A stretch of DNA of 64,000 bases from Actinomadura_C alba (GCF_039530285.1 NZ_BAAAOK010000028.1:62001-126000); one strand, 5' to 3'; shown: positions 19,132 to 26,778, numbered from the stretch's first letter. Program-made: numbers and translations. The notes: generated by a model from the letters alone, not told the origin.

Positions 19132-19950
19132 TCAGGCTTCGAGGATCTTGATGGCGCCGGAGTCGGTCGACACCCTCACCCGGAACTGAGAGGCCGGGTC
19201 CCGATTCACATCGATGGTCTCGGGGCCGGCGTCGGTGTTGGTGACCACGGCGTACGCTCGGTCGCCCGGCAGTACCAGCTCGACCGCACCCGAGTCGGAG
19301 GTGGCCATGACGTTCGAGGGCGGCGCTGTGCAGGTCGCCCGGATGCGTCCGGAGTCCGTGCTGGCCGTGAGACTCGAGACCGTGAGGTTCTCGGCGGTGA
19401 TGGTGCCGGAGTTGGTGCGCAGGGTGCTGGTCTCCGCCTTGCCCGCCACCTGGATGGTGCCCGAGTCGCTCGTCGCGACCACCTTCGGCGAACGCAGGTC
19501 GACGAGGTTGATGGTGCCGGAGTCGGTGTGCGCGTTCACCGAGCCCGCCACGCCGGTCACCTGAAGCCTGCCGCTGTCGCCGGTCAGCTGAACATTGGTG
19601 TCGCGCGGCACCGTGACCCGATAGCCGATCTTGCAGGTCGGGCTGATCCCGATATGGATCCCGTCCCGGCAGTCGTAGCGCAGGTGCAGGGTGCCGTTCA
19701 CAGTGGTGTTCTTGGACGTGGGCCGCTCACCCTTGGTGAACGAGAGCCGCTCGTGCACTGTGACCTTCGTGACGTCTGCTCCGACGACCTCGATCCGGTC
19801 GCTGTCGACCCCGAGTCGCACGGTGGAGACGGGTTCGGAGACGTCGTAGGAGCGGTTCTCGTGTAGCGTCTCGGCACTGACGCCGATGCCGCAACCGCTC
19901 GCGGCCACCGCCACTCCCGCCAGCGCCACCGACCACGTGACAACCCTCAT
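19132..19950 (-). CDS. DUF4097-type adhesin-like lipoprotein
   Basis: 272 residues. The signal peptide ends in a lipobox-like ASGCGI (Cys20), suggesting lipid anchoring outside the membrane. The body is a right-handed beta-repeat of the DUF4097 type: the motif DSG[T/R/A]I recurs about every 20-22 residues (TDSGTINL, SDSGTIQV, TNSGTITA, TDSGRIRA, SDSGAVEL, TDSGAIKI). Such proteins are often envelope-associated and encoded near anti-sigma or PspC genes; neither is adjacent here. The final DSGAIKILEA completes the last strand. Confidence 0.85.
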   Translation of the reverse strand: MRVVTWSVALAGVAVAASGCGIGVSAETLHENRSYDVSEPVSTVRLGVDSDRIEVVGADVTKVTVHERLSFTKGERPTSKNTTVNGTLHLRYDCRDGIHIGISPTCKIGYRVTVPRDTNVQLTGDSGRLQVTGVAGSVNAHTDSGTINLVDLRSPKVVATSDSGTIQVAGKAETSTLRTNSGTITAENLTVSSLTASTDSGRIRATCTAPPSNVMATSDSGAVELVLPGDRAYAVVTNTDAGPETIDVNRDPASQFRVRVSTDSGAIKILEA

Positions 19951-20098
19951 CGTCCCCTCGCTTCCGGTCGCGCTCTTTGCATGTGTACAGCATCGGGGAG
20001 ACGAGCGGCGCCCGACAGGTGGCCCGCAGGCGTCTCGGCGGTGGGGCTAGCCCCACCGCCGGACCGGCCGGCGGGCCGGTCTCACGTCCTCCGGTGGC

Positions 20099-20743
20099 CT
20101 ACTCCTGTGCCGAGGGGCCGCCGGGCTTCCACAGGACGTCTCCGTGGTCGGCGTTGACCACCCGGGTCAGGATGAACACAAGATCCGAGAGCCGGTTGAG
20201 GTAGCGCGCGGTCAGTGGGTTGACGCCCCCGGCCGCCGACCGGGTCTCTTCGCCCGGGCCCCCCGCGGTGCCGTGCGCCTCGATGGCCGCCCAGGTGGAG
20301 CGTTCGGCCCGCCGTACGACCGTGCGCGCCACATGGAGCAGCGCCGCTCCGGGCGTACCGCCCGGCAGGATGAAGCTGCGCAGCGGCCGCAACCGCTCGT
20401 TGTGGGCGTCACACGCCTCTTCGAGGCGGGTGATGTAGCCGTCGTCGATCCGCAACGGAGGGTACGGGGGATCGTCGACGACGGGTGCGCACAGGTCCGC
20501 TCCGACATCGAAGAGGTCGTTCTGGATCCGGATGAGCAAAGTGACGATGTCCGCCGGCAGGTCGCCCATGGCCACGGCGACCCCGATCGCGCTGTTGGCC
20601 TCTTCGACATCGGCGTACGCGGCCAGCCGCGGATCGGTCTTGGCCGTCCTGCTGCCGTCGCCCAGCCCGGTCGTGCCGTCGTCACCGGTCTTCGTGTAGA
20701 TCCGGGACAGTACGACCGGTGTCTCTTCACGTTTCGTCGCCAT
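20099..20743 (-). CDS. PduO-type cob(I)alamin adenosyltransferase
   Basis: 214 residues. Transfers the adenosyl group of ATP to cob(I)alamin, making coenzyme B12 for the acyl-CoA mutase encoded at 48 kb. The ATP-binding N-terminus RIYTKTGDDGTTGLGDGSR is diagnostic, as is the C-terminal RYLNRLSDLVFILTR with the Asn-Arg-Leu-Ser-Asp motif. I chose the ATG at 20743 over an upstream start at 20767. A short Gly/Ala-rich insertion with acidic residues lies before RYLNRLSD. It is equivalent to mycobacterial Rv1314c. Confidence 0.94.
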   Translation of the reverse strand: MATKREETPVVLSRIYTKTGDDGTTGLGDGSRTAKTDPRLAAYADVEEANSAIGVAVAMGDLPADIVTLLIRIQNDLFDVGADLCAPVVDDPPYPPLRIDDGYITRLEEACDAHNERLRPLRSFILPGGTPGAALLHVARTVVRRAERSTWAAIEAHGTAGGPGEETRSAAGGVNPLTARYLNRLSDLVFILTRVVNADHGDVLWKPGGPSAQE

Positions 20744-20846
20744 ACGCGCCACCCTAGACGCAGGCACGGAGAGTGACCGACGCCGTCCCCGGCGGCCGGC
20801 GCGGTTTGGCGAGGCCCTTAGAGACCGAGGTGTCCGGCGCGGATGC

Positions 20847-20972
20847 GGCGTGCGTCATTCCGTCCGTGATCATGCAGTTGTTCGCGGCTGGAGTGTTGGG
20901 TGTGTGGCGGGTGGTGAATAAGTGCGTGATCACGGCGGTGAGGGGCCGGGCTGGTCTGGGTGTCGATCAAGC
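20847..20972. repeat. 126-bp direct repeat, copy 1, with internal hairpin
   Basis: Matches 21152-21277 at a constant offset of 305 with six mismatches and no gaps (about 95 percent). Inside, 20864-20883 (CCGTGATCATGCAGTTGTTC) and 20916-20935 (GAATAAGTGCGTGATCACGG) pair to form a 20-bp stem with one mismatch and two G-U pairs, enclosing a 32-base G/T-rich loop. Confidence 0.92.
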
Positions 20973-21007
20973 ATTGGGGTACTTCTACGTGCCTTAATGC
21001 TTGATCG
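20964..21007. repeat. 44-base hairpin overlapping the end of repeat copy 1
   Basis: Left arm 20964-20982 and right arm 20989-21007 pair over 19 bases (12 outer bases, CGATCAAGCATT and AATGCTTGATCG, perfectly; three G-U pairs inside) around the loop TTCTAC. Repeat copy 2 has only the first part of the left arm and then diverges, so this stem is unique to copy 1. Confidence 0.85.
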
Positions 21008-21151
21008 ACTGCGTGCCGTGGGTCAGAGCGCGGGGTCGGGCCTTCGGAAGAGGGCCGTGCCGACCGTGCCGAGCGTCAGTGCGATGGCGGTCAGGGCCAC
21101 CAGTGGCGTCACGTGAGTTCTGTGGCGGGCAGTGCGGGGACGTGGCTGAAT

Positions 21152-21277
21152 GGCGTGCGTTATTCCGTCCGTGATCATGCAGTTGTTCGCGCCTGGAGTG
21201 TTGGGTGTGTGGCGGGTGGTGAATAAGTGCATGATCACGGCGGTGAGGGGCCGGTCTGCTTTGGGTGTCGATCAAGC
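21152..21277. repeat. 126-bp direct repeat, copy 2, with internal hairpin
   Basis: Second copy of the element at 20847-20972. Its stem arms are 21169-21188 and 21221-21240. One of the six differences between copies (G to A in the right arm) turns a G-U pair into an A-U pair, so the fold is kept. It ends 54 bases before the TetR gene stop. Confidence 0.92.
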
Positions 21278-21331
21278 CTGGCCGAGATGGAACCCGGCTC
21301 TTTGTGGCACGACCCGTTAGTCCGGCCGGGT

Positions 21332-21940
21332 TCAGTTCGGCAGGGCCGAGAGGAAGATGTACTGCGCGGTTCTGAGCAGATCGTCCTCGGTGGGCCGAGG
21401 ATCGCCCTGGACGCCCGTCGTGATCAGCTCCTGGACGGCTCCGATCAGCCCGATCGCCAGGTTGTGGTGGTCGATCTCCTCGAGCACCGTGTGGTCGCGC
21501 ATCAGCCCGGCCATGAGCGCGGCGAACTCGTTGACGGTGCGCAGCCGCTGTGGCACGAGTGGGTCACCGGCCCGCCGGACCTCGACATGGGCGATGCGGG
21601 CCCGGCGCTCATCACTGATCATGTAGCGGATGTAGGCGCAGAGCCCCGCGCGGACGAGGTCGCGGGGGGCGTCACCCGCCTGGTCGAGCGCGCTCCGCAC
21701 GATCGCCATGGCCTCGTCGACGATGTCGCTGTAGACGGCGCTGAGAACGGCCTCTCGTCCATCGAAGCACTGGTAGAAGGCCCGGGTTGAGATCTTGGCG
21801 TCCGCGCACAGAAGGTCGATGGTGGTGGCGGGATAACCCTGGGTCCCGAACCGGTCGAAGGCTGCGGCCAGCACGCGTCCCCGGCGCTCTGCCACCCGCT
21901 CCTGCGCGGACAGCCCCCGGTAGGTTCGTGACTCGCTCAT
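21332..21940 (-). CDS. TetR-family transcriptional regulator
   Basis: 202 residues. The N-terminal helix-turn-helix is RVLAAAFDRFGTQGYPATTIDLLCADAKISTRAFYQCF split across residues 20-60, with the typical recognition helix STRAFYQCFDGREAVL. The ligand-binding half is all-helical, with no known ligand assignable. GGGGGG lies three bases before the ATG at 21940; the frame is open further upstream but through non-coding-like sequence. An imperfect palindrome 18 bases upstream may be its own operator. No obvious target gene is adjacent apart from the small ORF at 22.2 kb. Confidence 0.88.
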   Translation of the reverse strand: MSESRTYRGLSAQERVAERRGRVLAAAFDRFGTQGYPATTIDLLCADAKISTRAFYQCFDGREAVLSAVYSDIVDEAMAIVRSALDQAGDAPRDLVRAGLCAYIRYMISDERRARIAHVEVRRAGDPLVPQRLRTVNEFAALMAGLMRDHTVLEEIDHHNLAIGLIGAVQELITTGVQGDPRPTEDDLLRTAQYIFLSALPN

Positions 21941-21957
21941 ACGCCCCCCTTCCCCGC

Positions 21958-21971
21958 GCGAAGATATTCGC
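21958..21971. promoter_or_regulatory. Possible TetR operator
   Basis: GCGAAGATATTCGC is a 14-base imperfect palindrome (arms GCGAA and TTCGC) placed 18 bases before the TetR start codon. The size and position suit autoregulation, but this is inferred only from symmetry. Confidence 0.35.
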
Positions 21972-22085
21972 ATGGCGCGCGTGGCCGTACCCGGTGAAGG
22001 CCCAGGTGAGAGGGTTGCCGGAAGGTGATAGTCCACTGTGCGGCCGGTACGGGGCGGAGCCGGAGGCGGGGCGGCCGGCCGTGCC

Positions 22086-22108
22086 TTCCGGCCGGGGACC
22101 GGCCGGAA
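22086..22108. terminator. Hairpin between the TetR gene and the small ORF
   Basis: Arms TTCCGGCCGG and CCGGCCGGAA enclose three bases, a perfect 10-bp stem. It sits 98 bases downstream of the stop of the minus-strand 38-residue ORF. No T run follows on either strand, so termination is plausible but not certain. Confidence 0.45.
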
Positions 22109-22206
22109 AGGAGAACGCCCCCGCCGCGCCTCCCGGAAGGGGAGGGGACGAGGGCGTCCGCCGGAACGGCATCCGGGCAGTTCGACCGGAGCCGGCTTGC
22201 CTCGGG

Positions 22207-22323
22207 TCACCGGGTCTTCGCCTGGCGGGCGCGGCGGATGCGGCCGGCCTTCTTCGCCTCGGCCTGTAGGCGCCGGAGGCGGTCGTCGGCGATTGCCTTC
22301 ATGACGCCGGTGTGCGGGTTCAT
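22207..22323 (-). CDS. Small basic 38-residue protein
   Basis: An ORF of 39 codons including the stop. It begins MNPHTGVMKAIADDRL and ends RARQAKTR. GAGGAG sits seven to eight bases before the ATG, which is a good ribosome-binding site. The product is predicted to be one amphipathic, strongly basic helix (12 Arg/Lys in the last 24 residues). Codon third positions are GC-rich as in neighbouring genes. I recognise no family. A hairpin follows downstream. It could be a nucleic-acid-binding or membrane-active peptide, but that is speculation. Confidence 0.55.
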   Translation of the reverse strand: MNPHTGVMKAIADDRLRRLQAEAKKAGRIRRARQAKTR

Positions 22324-22553
22324 GGTGTTTCTCCTCTGTCGCCGGGCCGGTCCGTTCCGGCCCTACGACTACAAGGTTCGTTCTAAGGCGGGGTGGGCCA
22401 CATCGGGATGACGCCCTATCTCCGGCGGTCCCGCCGCCTTAGGGCCCCCGGCCCCGCCTTAGGCGGCTCACCGCGGCCGCCCGGCGTGGGACATCACCCC
22501 TCAGACCACGGCCGAGCGGTGCGCCGCTCGACCGGTACGGCACGGGCGACAGA

Positions 22554-23189
22554 TCATGCCCGAGGCAGGATTCCGCGCTCCAGAGCCGTGGTCACCGCCG
22601 CGGTGCGGTCGGACACGCTGAGCTTGCCGAAGGTCCGCAGCAGGTGCGTCTTGACGGTCGCCTCGCTGATGAAGAGCTCCCGCCCGATCTCGGCGTTCGT
22701 GCGACCTCGCGCGACGAGGCTCAGTACCTCGACCTCGCGCGGCGACAGGTCCACCGGGCTGCGCATGCGAGAGACGAGCTTGGCCGCCACTGACGGCGCC
22801 AGCACGGTCTCGCCGCGCGCGGCGGCCCGGATCGCCTGCGCCAGGTCCTGCCGCGTCGCGTCCTTGAGCAGGTAGCCCGCGGCTCCGGCCTCGACCGCGC
22901 GCAGGATGTCGGCGTCGGTCTCGTACGTCGTCAGCACCACGACGCGGGTTCCCGGGCGCTGGGCGAGCACCCTGGCGGTCGCCTCGACCCCGTCGGCGCC
23001 GGGCATCCGCAGGTCCATCAGCACGACGTCGGGCGCGTGCTTGCGCACCGCCGCCACCGCCTCGGCCGCGCCGGCCGCCTCGGCGACCACCTGGAGGCCG
23101 GGTTCGTCGGAGAGCATGCCGCGAAGCCCTTCACGTACGACGGGATGGTCGTCTACCAGCAGCACACTGATCACAGGGGAGGACGTCAA
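22554..23189 (-). CDS. NarL/LuxR-family response regulator of the ABC exporter operon
   Basis: 211 residues. The receiver domain (VISVLLVDDHPVVREGLRGML) has its phosphorylation site Asp in VVLMDLRMPG, and the LuxR HTH is LSPREVEVLSLVARGRTN to VKTHLLRTFGKL. I start it at the TTG at 23189, whose TTGA overlaps the stop of the kinase gene and which has GAGG seven bases upstream. A GTG at 23174 would remove five residues. It is the last gene of a four-gene ABC exporter-kinase-regulator operon, so it probably controls the exporter in response to an envelope or membrane signal. Confidence 0.92.
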   Translation of the reverse strand: MTSSPVISVLLVDDHPVVREGLRGMLSDEPGLQVVAEAAGAAEAVAAVRKHAPDVVLMDLRMPGADGVEATARVLAQRPGTRVVVLTTYETDADILRAVEAGAAGYLLKDATRQDLAQAIRAAARGETVLAPSVAAKLVSRMRSPVDLSPREVEVLSLVARGRTNAEIGRELFISEATVKTHLLRTFGKLSVSDRTAAVTTALERGILPRA

Positions 23190-24403
23190 GAGGGGACCTC
23201 GATGGTGAGGGTGGTGCCATGACCTGGGGAGCTGTCGATGATCATGGTGCCGCCGATCTGGCCGACCCGTTCGCGCATGCCCCGCAGGCCCCAATGCCCA
23301 CCCGGGCCGGAGTCGACCGCCGACTCGTCGAATCCCGCGCCGTCGTCGCACACCTCCAGGCGCACCACGCCGTCGCCGTAGGACACCCGCACGGCCACGT
23401 CGCGGGCGCCGGCGTGCTTGCGGACATTGGCCAGGGCCTCCTGGGCGGTGCGCAGCAGTACGACCTCGGCGGCCGGAGGCAGGGTTCGAGGCTCGCCGAG
23501 GGTCTCGTAGGAGGTCGTGCCGTCGATCTCCTCACCGAGCCGCTCCGTCAGCCGCCGTACGGCCTCGGCCAGTGGTGCCGAGCCGAGGGACGGTGGTGCC
23601 AGGGCCGCGGTCAGGGCGCGCGCCTCGGCCAGATTCTCACGTGCGGTGCGCTCCGCCAGCTCGAGCGGACGCCGCGCTCCCTCGCCCGCATGCGGCTCGG
23701 CGGCCTGCAACAGCATGAGGATGCTGGTGAAGCCCTGGGCGAGCGTGTCATGGATCTCGCTGCTCAGCCGCTGCCGCTCGGCGAGCACGCCCGCCCGGTG
23801 ATGTGCCGTGGCGAGCTCGGTCCGAGTGGCCTCGAGCTGCTCGATGAGCTCGGCGCGCTCCCTGCTCTGGGCGATGATTCGGTCGACCCACGCGCCGTAC
23901 GCGACCGAGGACGTCGTCACGATGGCGGTGATGGCGATGAGGGTCACCCCGGTCCCGGGCCTCTGGTCGGACAGCAGCCAGAGGCCCGGGGCCAGGTTCA
24001 TCATCACGACCACGGAGACCGCCGCACGTACCGGCAGCAGCATGAAGATGTGCGGAAGCAGGGCGAACTGCATGAACCAGCTCGTCTGTTCCAATGCGGC
24101 CGACGCCGCGAACAGCGCCGCCGCGACGCCGACGTACCACACCCCGGCCCGGCTGGGCCGCTCACCCGCGAGGCCGCGCCGGCCGGCCACGAGGTAGGCG
24201 GGGGCGAGCAGTACGAGCAGCGCGCCCGCGATCAGGCGATCGATCGCCGGCCCGTCCTGCAGCTCGACGATCACGATGGTCGCGATGAGCACCAGGGCGA
24301 AGTAACCGTCCCTGGGGGCCGGCCCCCCGCGCTGCCAGGCGTGTTCGCGGGGCGTCGCCGTCGCCGGTGTCGCCGTCGTCTCGGCCATCGCCGCGGCCTT
24401 CAT
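23186..24403 (-). CDS. Sensor histidine kinase of the ABC exporter operon
   Basis: 405 residues. About six hydrophobic segments lie between residues 33 and 175, with almost no extracellular loop, so it belongs to the group that senses within the membrane or through a partner. The phosphoacceptor is His218 in SSEIHDTLAQGF. The HATPase domain has the N box AQEALANVRKHA, then DDGAGFD and GLRGMRERV. The ATG at 24403 overlaps the permease stop as ATGA, showing translational coupling. The genetic link to a drr-type exporter recalls DesK-like and exporter-coupled systems. Confidence 0.92.
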   Translation of the reverse strand: MKAAAMAETTATPATATPREHAWQRGGPAPRDGYFALVLIATIVIVELQDGPAIDRLIAGALLVLLAPAYLVAGRRGLAGERPSRAGVWYVGVAAALFAASAALEQTSWFMQFALLPHIFMLLPVRAAVSVVVMMNLAPGLWLLSDQRPGTGVTLIAITAIVTTSSVAYGAWVDRIIAQSRERAELIEQLEATRTELATAHHRAGVLAERQRLSSEIHDTLAQGFTSILMLLQAAEPHAGEGARRPLELAERTARENLAEARALTAALAPPSLGSAPLAEAVRRLTERLGEEIDGTTSYETLGEPRTLPPAAEVVLLRTAQEALANVRKHAGARDVAVRVSYGDGVVRLEVCDDGAGFDESAVDSGPGGHWGLRGMRERVGQIGGTMIIDSSPGHGTTLTIEVPS

Positions 24404-25230
24404 CGGTCGTCGCGCCGCTTCCAGCGGAAGGTGGTCAGGCACAGGGCCAGACCCGCCGCACACCAGAGGCTCAGCATGAGGGCCACCCGCCCGTGTTCCC
24501 AGCTCGGCACCGGTTCTTGTACGAGAAGCGTGTCGGGCAGCAGCGCGGATCGCAACCCCTGGCACATCCACTTGAGAGGGAACAGGGCGGAGAGCTGCTG
24601 GACCGCCTTCGGCAGGTCGCCGAACATGAAGAACACCCCTGAGGTGAACTGCAGCACCAGGAAGGGCACGTTGAGCACGGTCGAGGCGCTCCGGTGCGAT
24701 CTCGGCACGCTGCTGATCGCGATGCCGAGGAGCGTGCAGGACGCCACACCGAGCATGAAGACCCAGCCGAAGGTGATCCATCGGCCGAGGTCGCCGGGCG
24801 GCTCCAGGCCGTACAGCACCGTCCCGATCACCAGGAGCAGGGCCGTCTCCAGGACCGAGAGCACCAACGCGCAGATCGTCTTGCCGATGAAGTAGGCGGA
24901 CCGCGGCATCGGCGACCCGTACAGGCGCTTGAGCGTGCCGTCGTCACGCTCGGTCGCGATGCCGACGCCGATGCCGACGAAGGTCGTGGACATGATGCCG
25001 GCGGCGATGATCCCGGCCGAAAGGTACTGCCGGTAGTCGATGCCGGTGGCACCGATCTCACCGTTCAGGATCGCGCCGAGGACGACCAGAAGTATGACCG
25101 GCATGGCGAACGTGAAGAGGACCGCCTCTTTCTCGCGGAAGAAGCTCTTGACCTCCAGACCGCCGCGGGACAGGCCGACGCGCAGCGGTGCGGGGAGTGT
25201 GGCGGTCCGCATGGCGTTTCGGGAACTCAT
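24400..25230 (-). CDS. ABC-2 type exporter permease
   Basis: 276 residues with six membrane helices in the ABC-2 pattern. A long cytoplasmic N-terminus (VKSFFREKEAVLFTFAMPV) leads into helix 1, and the conserved segment between helices 2 and 3 includes RDDGTLKRLYGSPMPRSAYFIGK. It overlaps the ATPase gene by ATGA upstream and the kinase gene by ATGA downstream. With the ATPase it forms a drug- or lipid-exporting transporter of the DrrAB type. The substrate is unknown. Confidence 0.92.
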   Translation of the reverse strand: MSSRNAMRTATLPAPLRVGLSRGGLEVKSFFREKEAVLFTFAMPVILLVVLGAILNGEIGATGIDYRQYLSAGIIAAGIMSTTFVGIGVGIATERDDGTLKRLYGSPMPRSAYFIGKTICALVLSVLETALLLVIGTVLYGLEPPGDLGRWITFGWVFMLGVASCTLLGIAISSVPRSHRSASTVLNVPFLVLQFTSGVFFMFGDLPKAVQQLSALFPLKWMCQGLRSALLPDTLLVQEPVPSWEHGRVALMLSLWCAAGLALCLTTFRWKRRDDR

Positions 25231-26069
25231 GCCGGTCCTCCGATCATGCTCAGGTACATGTCCTCCAGGGAGGGGCGGGTCACGGTGAGCTCGGGGATCT
25301 CGCCGCCGAACCGTTCGCTCAGCTCCGCGATCACCTGGGTCGGCGTGTCGGTCTCGATGACTCCGCGTTCGGAGCCGGAGTCGAGCCAGCCGACCCGTGC
25401 GGTGGCGGCGGAGCGCCCGCCGAGTTCGCCGGGCGTGTTCACCTCGAGAATCCGCCCCCGGGCGATCACGGCCACCCGGTCCGCCAGCGCCTCGGCCTCG
25501 TCCAGGTAGTGCGTCGTCAGCAGGATCGTCGTGCCGCCGTGGGAGAGGTCCTCGATGAGCTTCCAGAACCGGCGGCGCGCCTCTGGGTCGAACCCGGTGG
25601 TCGGCTCGTCCAGGAAGAGAAGCTCGGGCCGGCCGATGATCCCCAGCGCGACGTCCACCCGCCTGCGCTGGCCGCCCGACAGCCGGCCCAGCCGCACGCC
25701 CGCCTTCTCGGAGAGCCCCACCGCGTGGATCACCGCCTCCGGGTCACTCGGCTCCGGGTGGTAACCGGCGAAGTGCCGGACCATCTCTCGAACGGTCAGT
25801 TCCGATGAGTCGCCCGAGGTCTGCGGCACGATGCCGAGGCGGCTCCGCCACTCCCGGGTTGCGCGCCCGGGATCGCACCCGAGCACTCGCACCTCGCCGG
25901 AGTCACGTCGCCGATGGCCCTCGAGTATCTCGACGGTCGTGCTCTTGCCCGCGCCGTTCGGGCCGAGCAGCGCGAAGACCTCGCCCTGAGCGATGTCGAG
26001 GTCGATGCCGTCGACCGCCTTGTTCGCGCCGTAGCTCTTGCGCAGGTCGCGTACTTCCACTGCTGTCAT
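25227..26069 (-). CDS. ABC exporter ATP-binding protein (DrrA-like)
   Basis: 280 residues. Walker A is GPNGAGKST, the signature is LSGGQRRRV, and Walker B is LLFLDEPTTGFD, followed by the H-loop His in LLTTHYLDEAEALADRV. The C-terminal 60 residues form the DrrA-type extension. I chose the ATG at 26069 (TAVEVRDLRKSYG), as the longer open frame upstream runs through the promoter region with its palindrome. It is the first gene of the exporter-kinase-regulator operon. Confidence 0.94.
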   Translation of the reverse strand: MTAVEVRDLRKSYGANKAVDGIDLDIAQGEVFALLGPNGAGKSTTVEILEGHRRRDSGEVRVLGCDPGRATREWRSRLGIVPQTSGDSSELTVREMVRHFAGYHPEPSDPEAVIHAVGLSEKAGVRLGRLSGGQRRRVDVALGIIGRPELLFLDEPTTGFDPEARRRFWKLIEDLSHGGTTILLTTHYLDEAEALADRVAVIARGRILEVNTPGELGGRSAATARVGWLDSGSERGVIETDTPTQVIAELSERFGGEIPELTVTRPSLEDMYLSMIGGPA

Positions 26070-26103
26070 GGATCCAGCGTCCGCCCGCCACAGGCCGCGC
26101 GGA

Positions 26104-26144
26104 GTCCACCGACCGGTCATGCGTCCGTCCACCGAACGGTGGAC
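26104..26144. promoter_or_regulatory. Palindrome and repeated half-site upstream of the ABC exporter operon
   Basis: GTCCACCGAACGGTGGAC (26127-26144) is a perfect 8-2-8 palindrome. Its half GTCCACCG is repeated at 26104-26111, 23 bases away, close to two helical turns. The site is 58 bases upstream of the ATPase start and 86 bases upstream of the divergent sigma-factor gene. It is a good candidate binding site for the operon's own LuxR-type regulator. Confidence 0.5.
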
Positions 26145-26229
26145 ACGGGCGTCCCCCCATCACCGGGTGTCGCTCCGTAGGCTCGGTTCTCGTCCGGCCG
26201 CCAACCTTTTCCGGACCCTCGTGCGTGCT

Positions 26230-26778
26230 ATGGCCGTGAGTGAGACGACAACGAGAGCGTCACCTCTGAGTGACGCGGCGTACACCGCCTTCGTCGAGGT
26301 GGCGTGGGACCGGCATCTGCGGGTCGCCACGCTGCTCACCGGCGACGCCCACCGGGCCGAGGAACTGCTTCAGGACTGCCTGGTGGAGCTCTATGTGCGG
26401 TGGCCGCGCGTGTCAAAGAGCGGTGATCCGCACGCGTACCTGCGCCGGATGCTGGTCAACGGGAACGTGAGCTGGTGGCGGCGCCGGCGGCGGGAGTTGC
26501 TCACCGCCGAGACGCCGGACCGCGCGGATCCGCTGTCGGCACCGCGTGAACCGCACGAGGAACTGCGGCGTGCGCTGCTCGCCCTGCCCCGGCAGCAGCG
26601 GGCCGTCGTCGTGCTCCGGCACTTCGACGACCTCACCGAGAAGGCGGTGGCGGCCGCGCTGGGATGCACCGTCGGCACCGTCGGCACCGTCAAGAGTCAG
26701 CATTTCCGGGCGATGGCACGGCTGCGGGAACTCCTGCACCCCGTCGGCCTGGACGAACCGAAGGAGGCGGCACTGTGA
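26230..26778 (+). CDS. SigE-family RNA polymerase sigma factor
   Basis: 182-residue ECF-like sigma factor of the actinobacterial SigE family. Region 2 includes YTAFVEVAWDRHLRVATLL and the RAEELLQDCLVELYVRW helix. Region 4 is LPRQQRAVVVLRHFDDLTEKAVAAAL. The helix-turn-helix then reads GCTVGTVGTVKSQ instead of the usual GC(S/T)VGTVKSQ, because nine bases (26671-26679) are exactly duplicated. Translation overlaps the next gene by GTGA. It is divergent from the ABC exporter operon. The promoter specificity is not known. Confidence 0.88.
   Translation: MAVSETTTRASPLSDAAYTAFVEVAWDRHLRVATLLTGDAHRAEELLQDCLVELYVRWPRVSKSGDPHAYLRRMLVNGNVSWWRRRRRELLTAETPDRADPLSAPREPHEELRRALLALPRQQRAVVVLRHFDDLTEKAVAAALGCTVGTVGTVKSQHFRAMARLRELLHPVGLDEPKEAAL
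26671..26688 (+). repeat. 9-bp tandem duplication in sigma-factor region 4
   Basis: GTCGGCACC occurs twice in tandem (26671-26679 and 26680-26688), adding Val-Gly-Thr between the two helices of the DNA-reading motif. It keeps the frame. Confidence 0.85.

Larger units (their letters stand above)
20768..21331. other. 564-base non-coding interval holding paired repeats
   Basis: No convincing gene is seen between the adenosyltransferase and the TetR gene. The interval contains two 126-bp near-identical direct repeats and an extra hairpin, described separately. The sequence is less GC-rich than its surroundings, with a T/G bias on the + strand. A minus-strand frame (21023-21238) could encode a short peptide with one hydrophobic segment but has no ribosome-binding site. 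Confidence 0.7.

Noticed and set aside
21023..21238. 71-residue minus-strand ORF with one hydrophobic segment inside the repeat interval
   Set aside because: Starts within repeat copy 2 with no ribosome-binding site. Kept only as a note under the repeat findings.
20847..21277. CRISPR array
   Set aside because: Only two copies, far too long as repeats, and no cas genes in the window.
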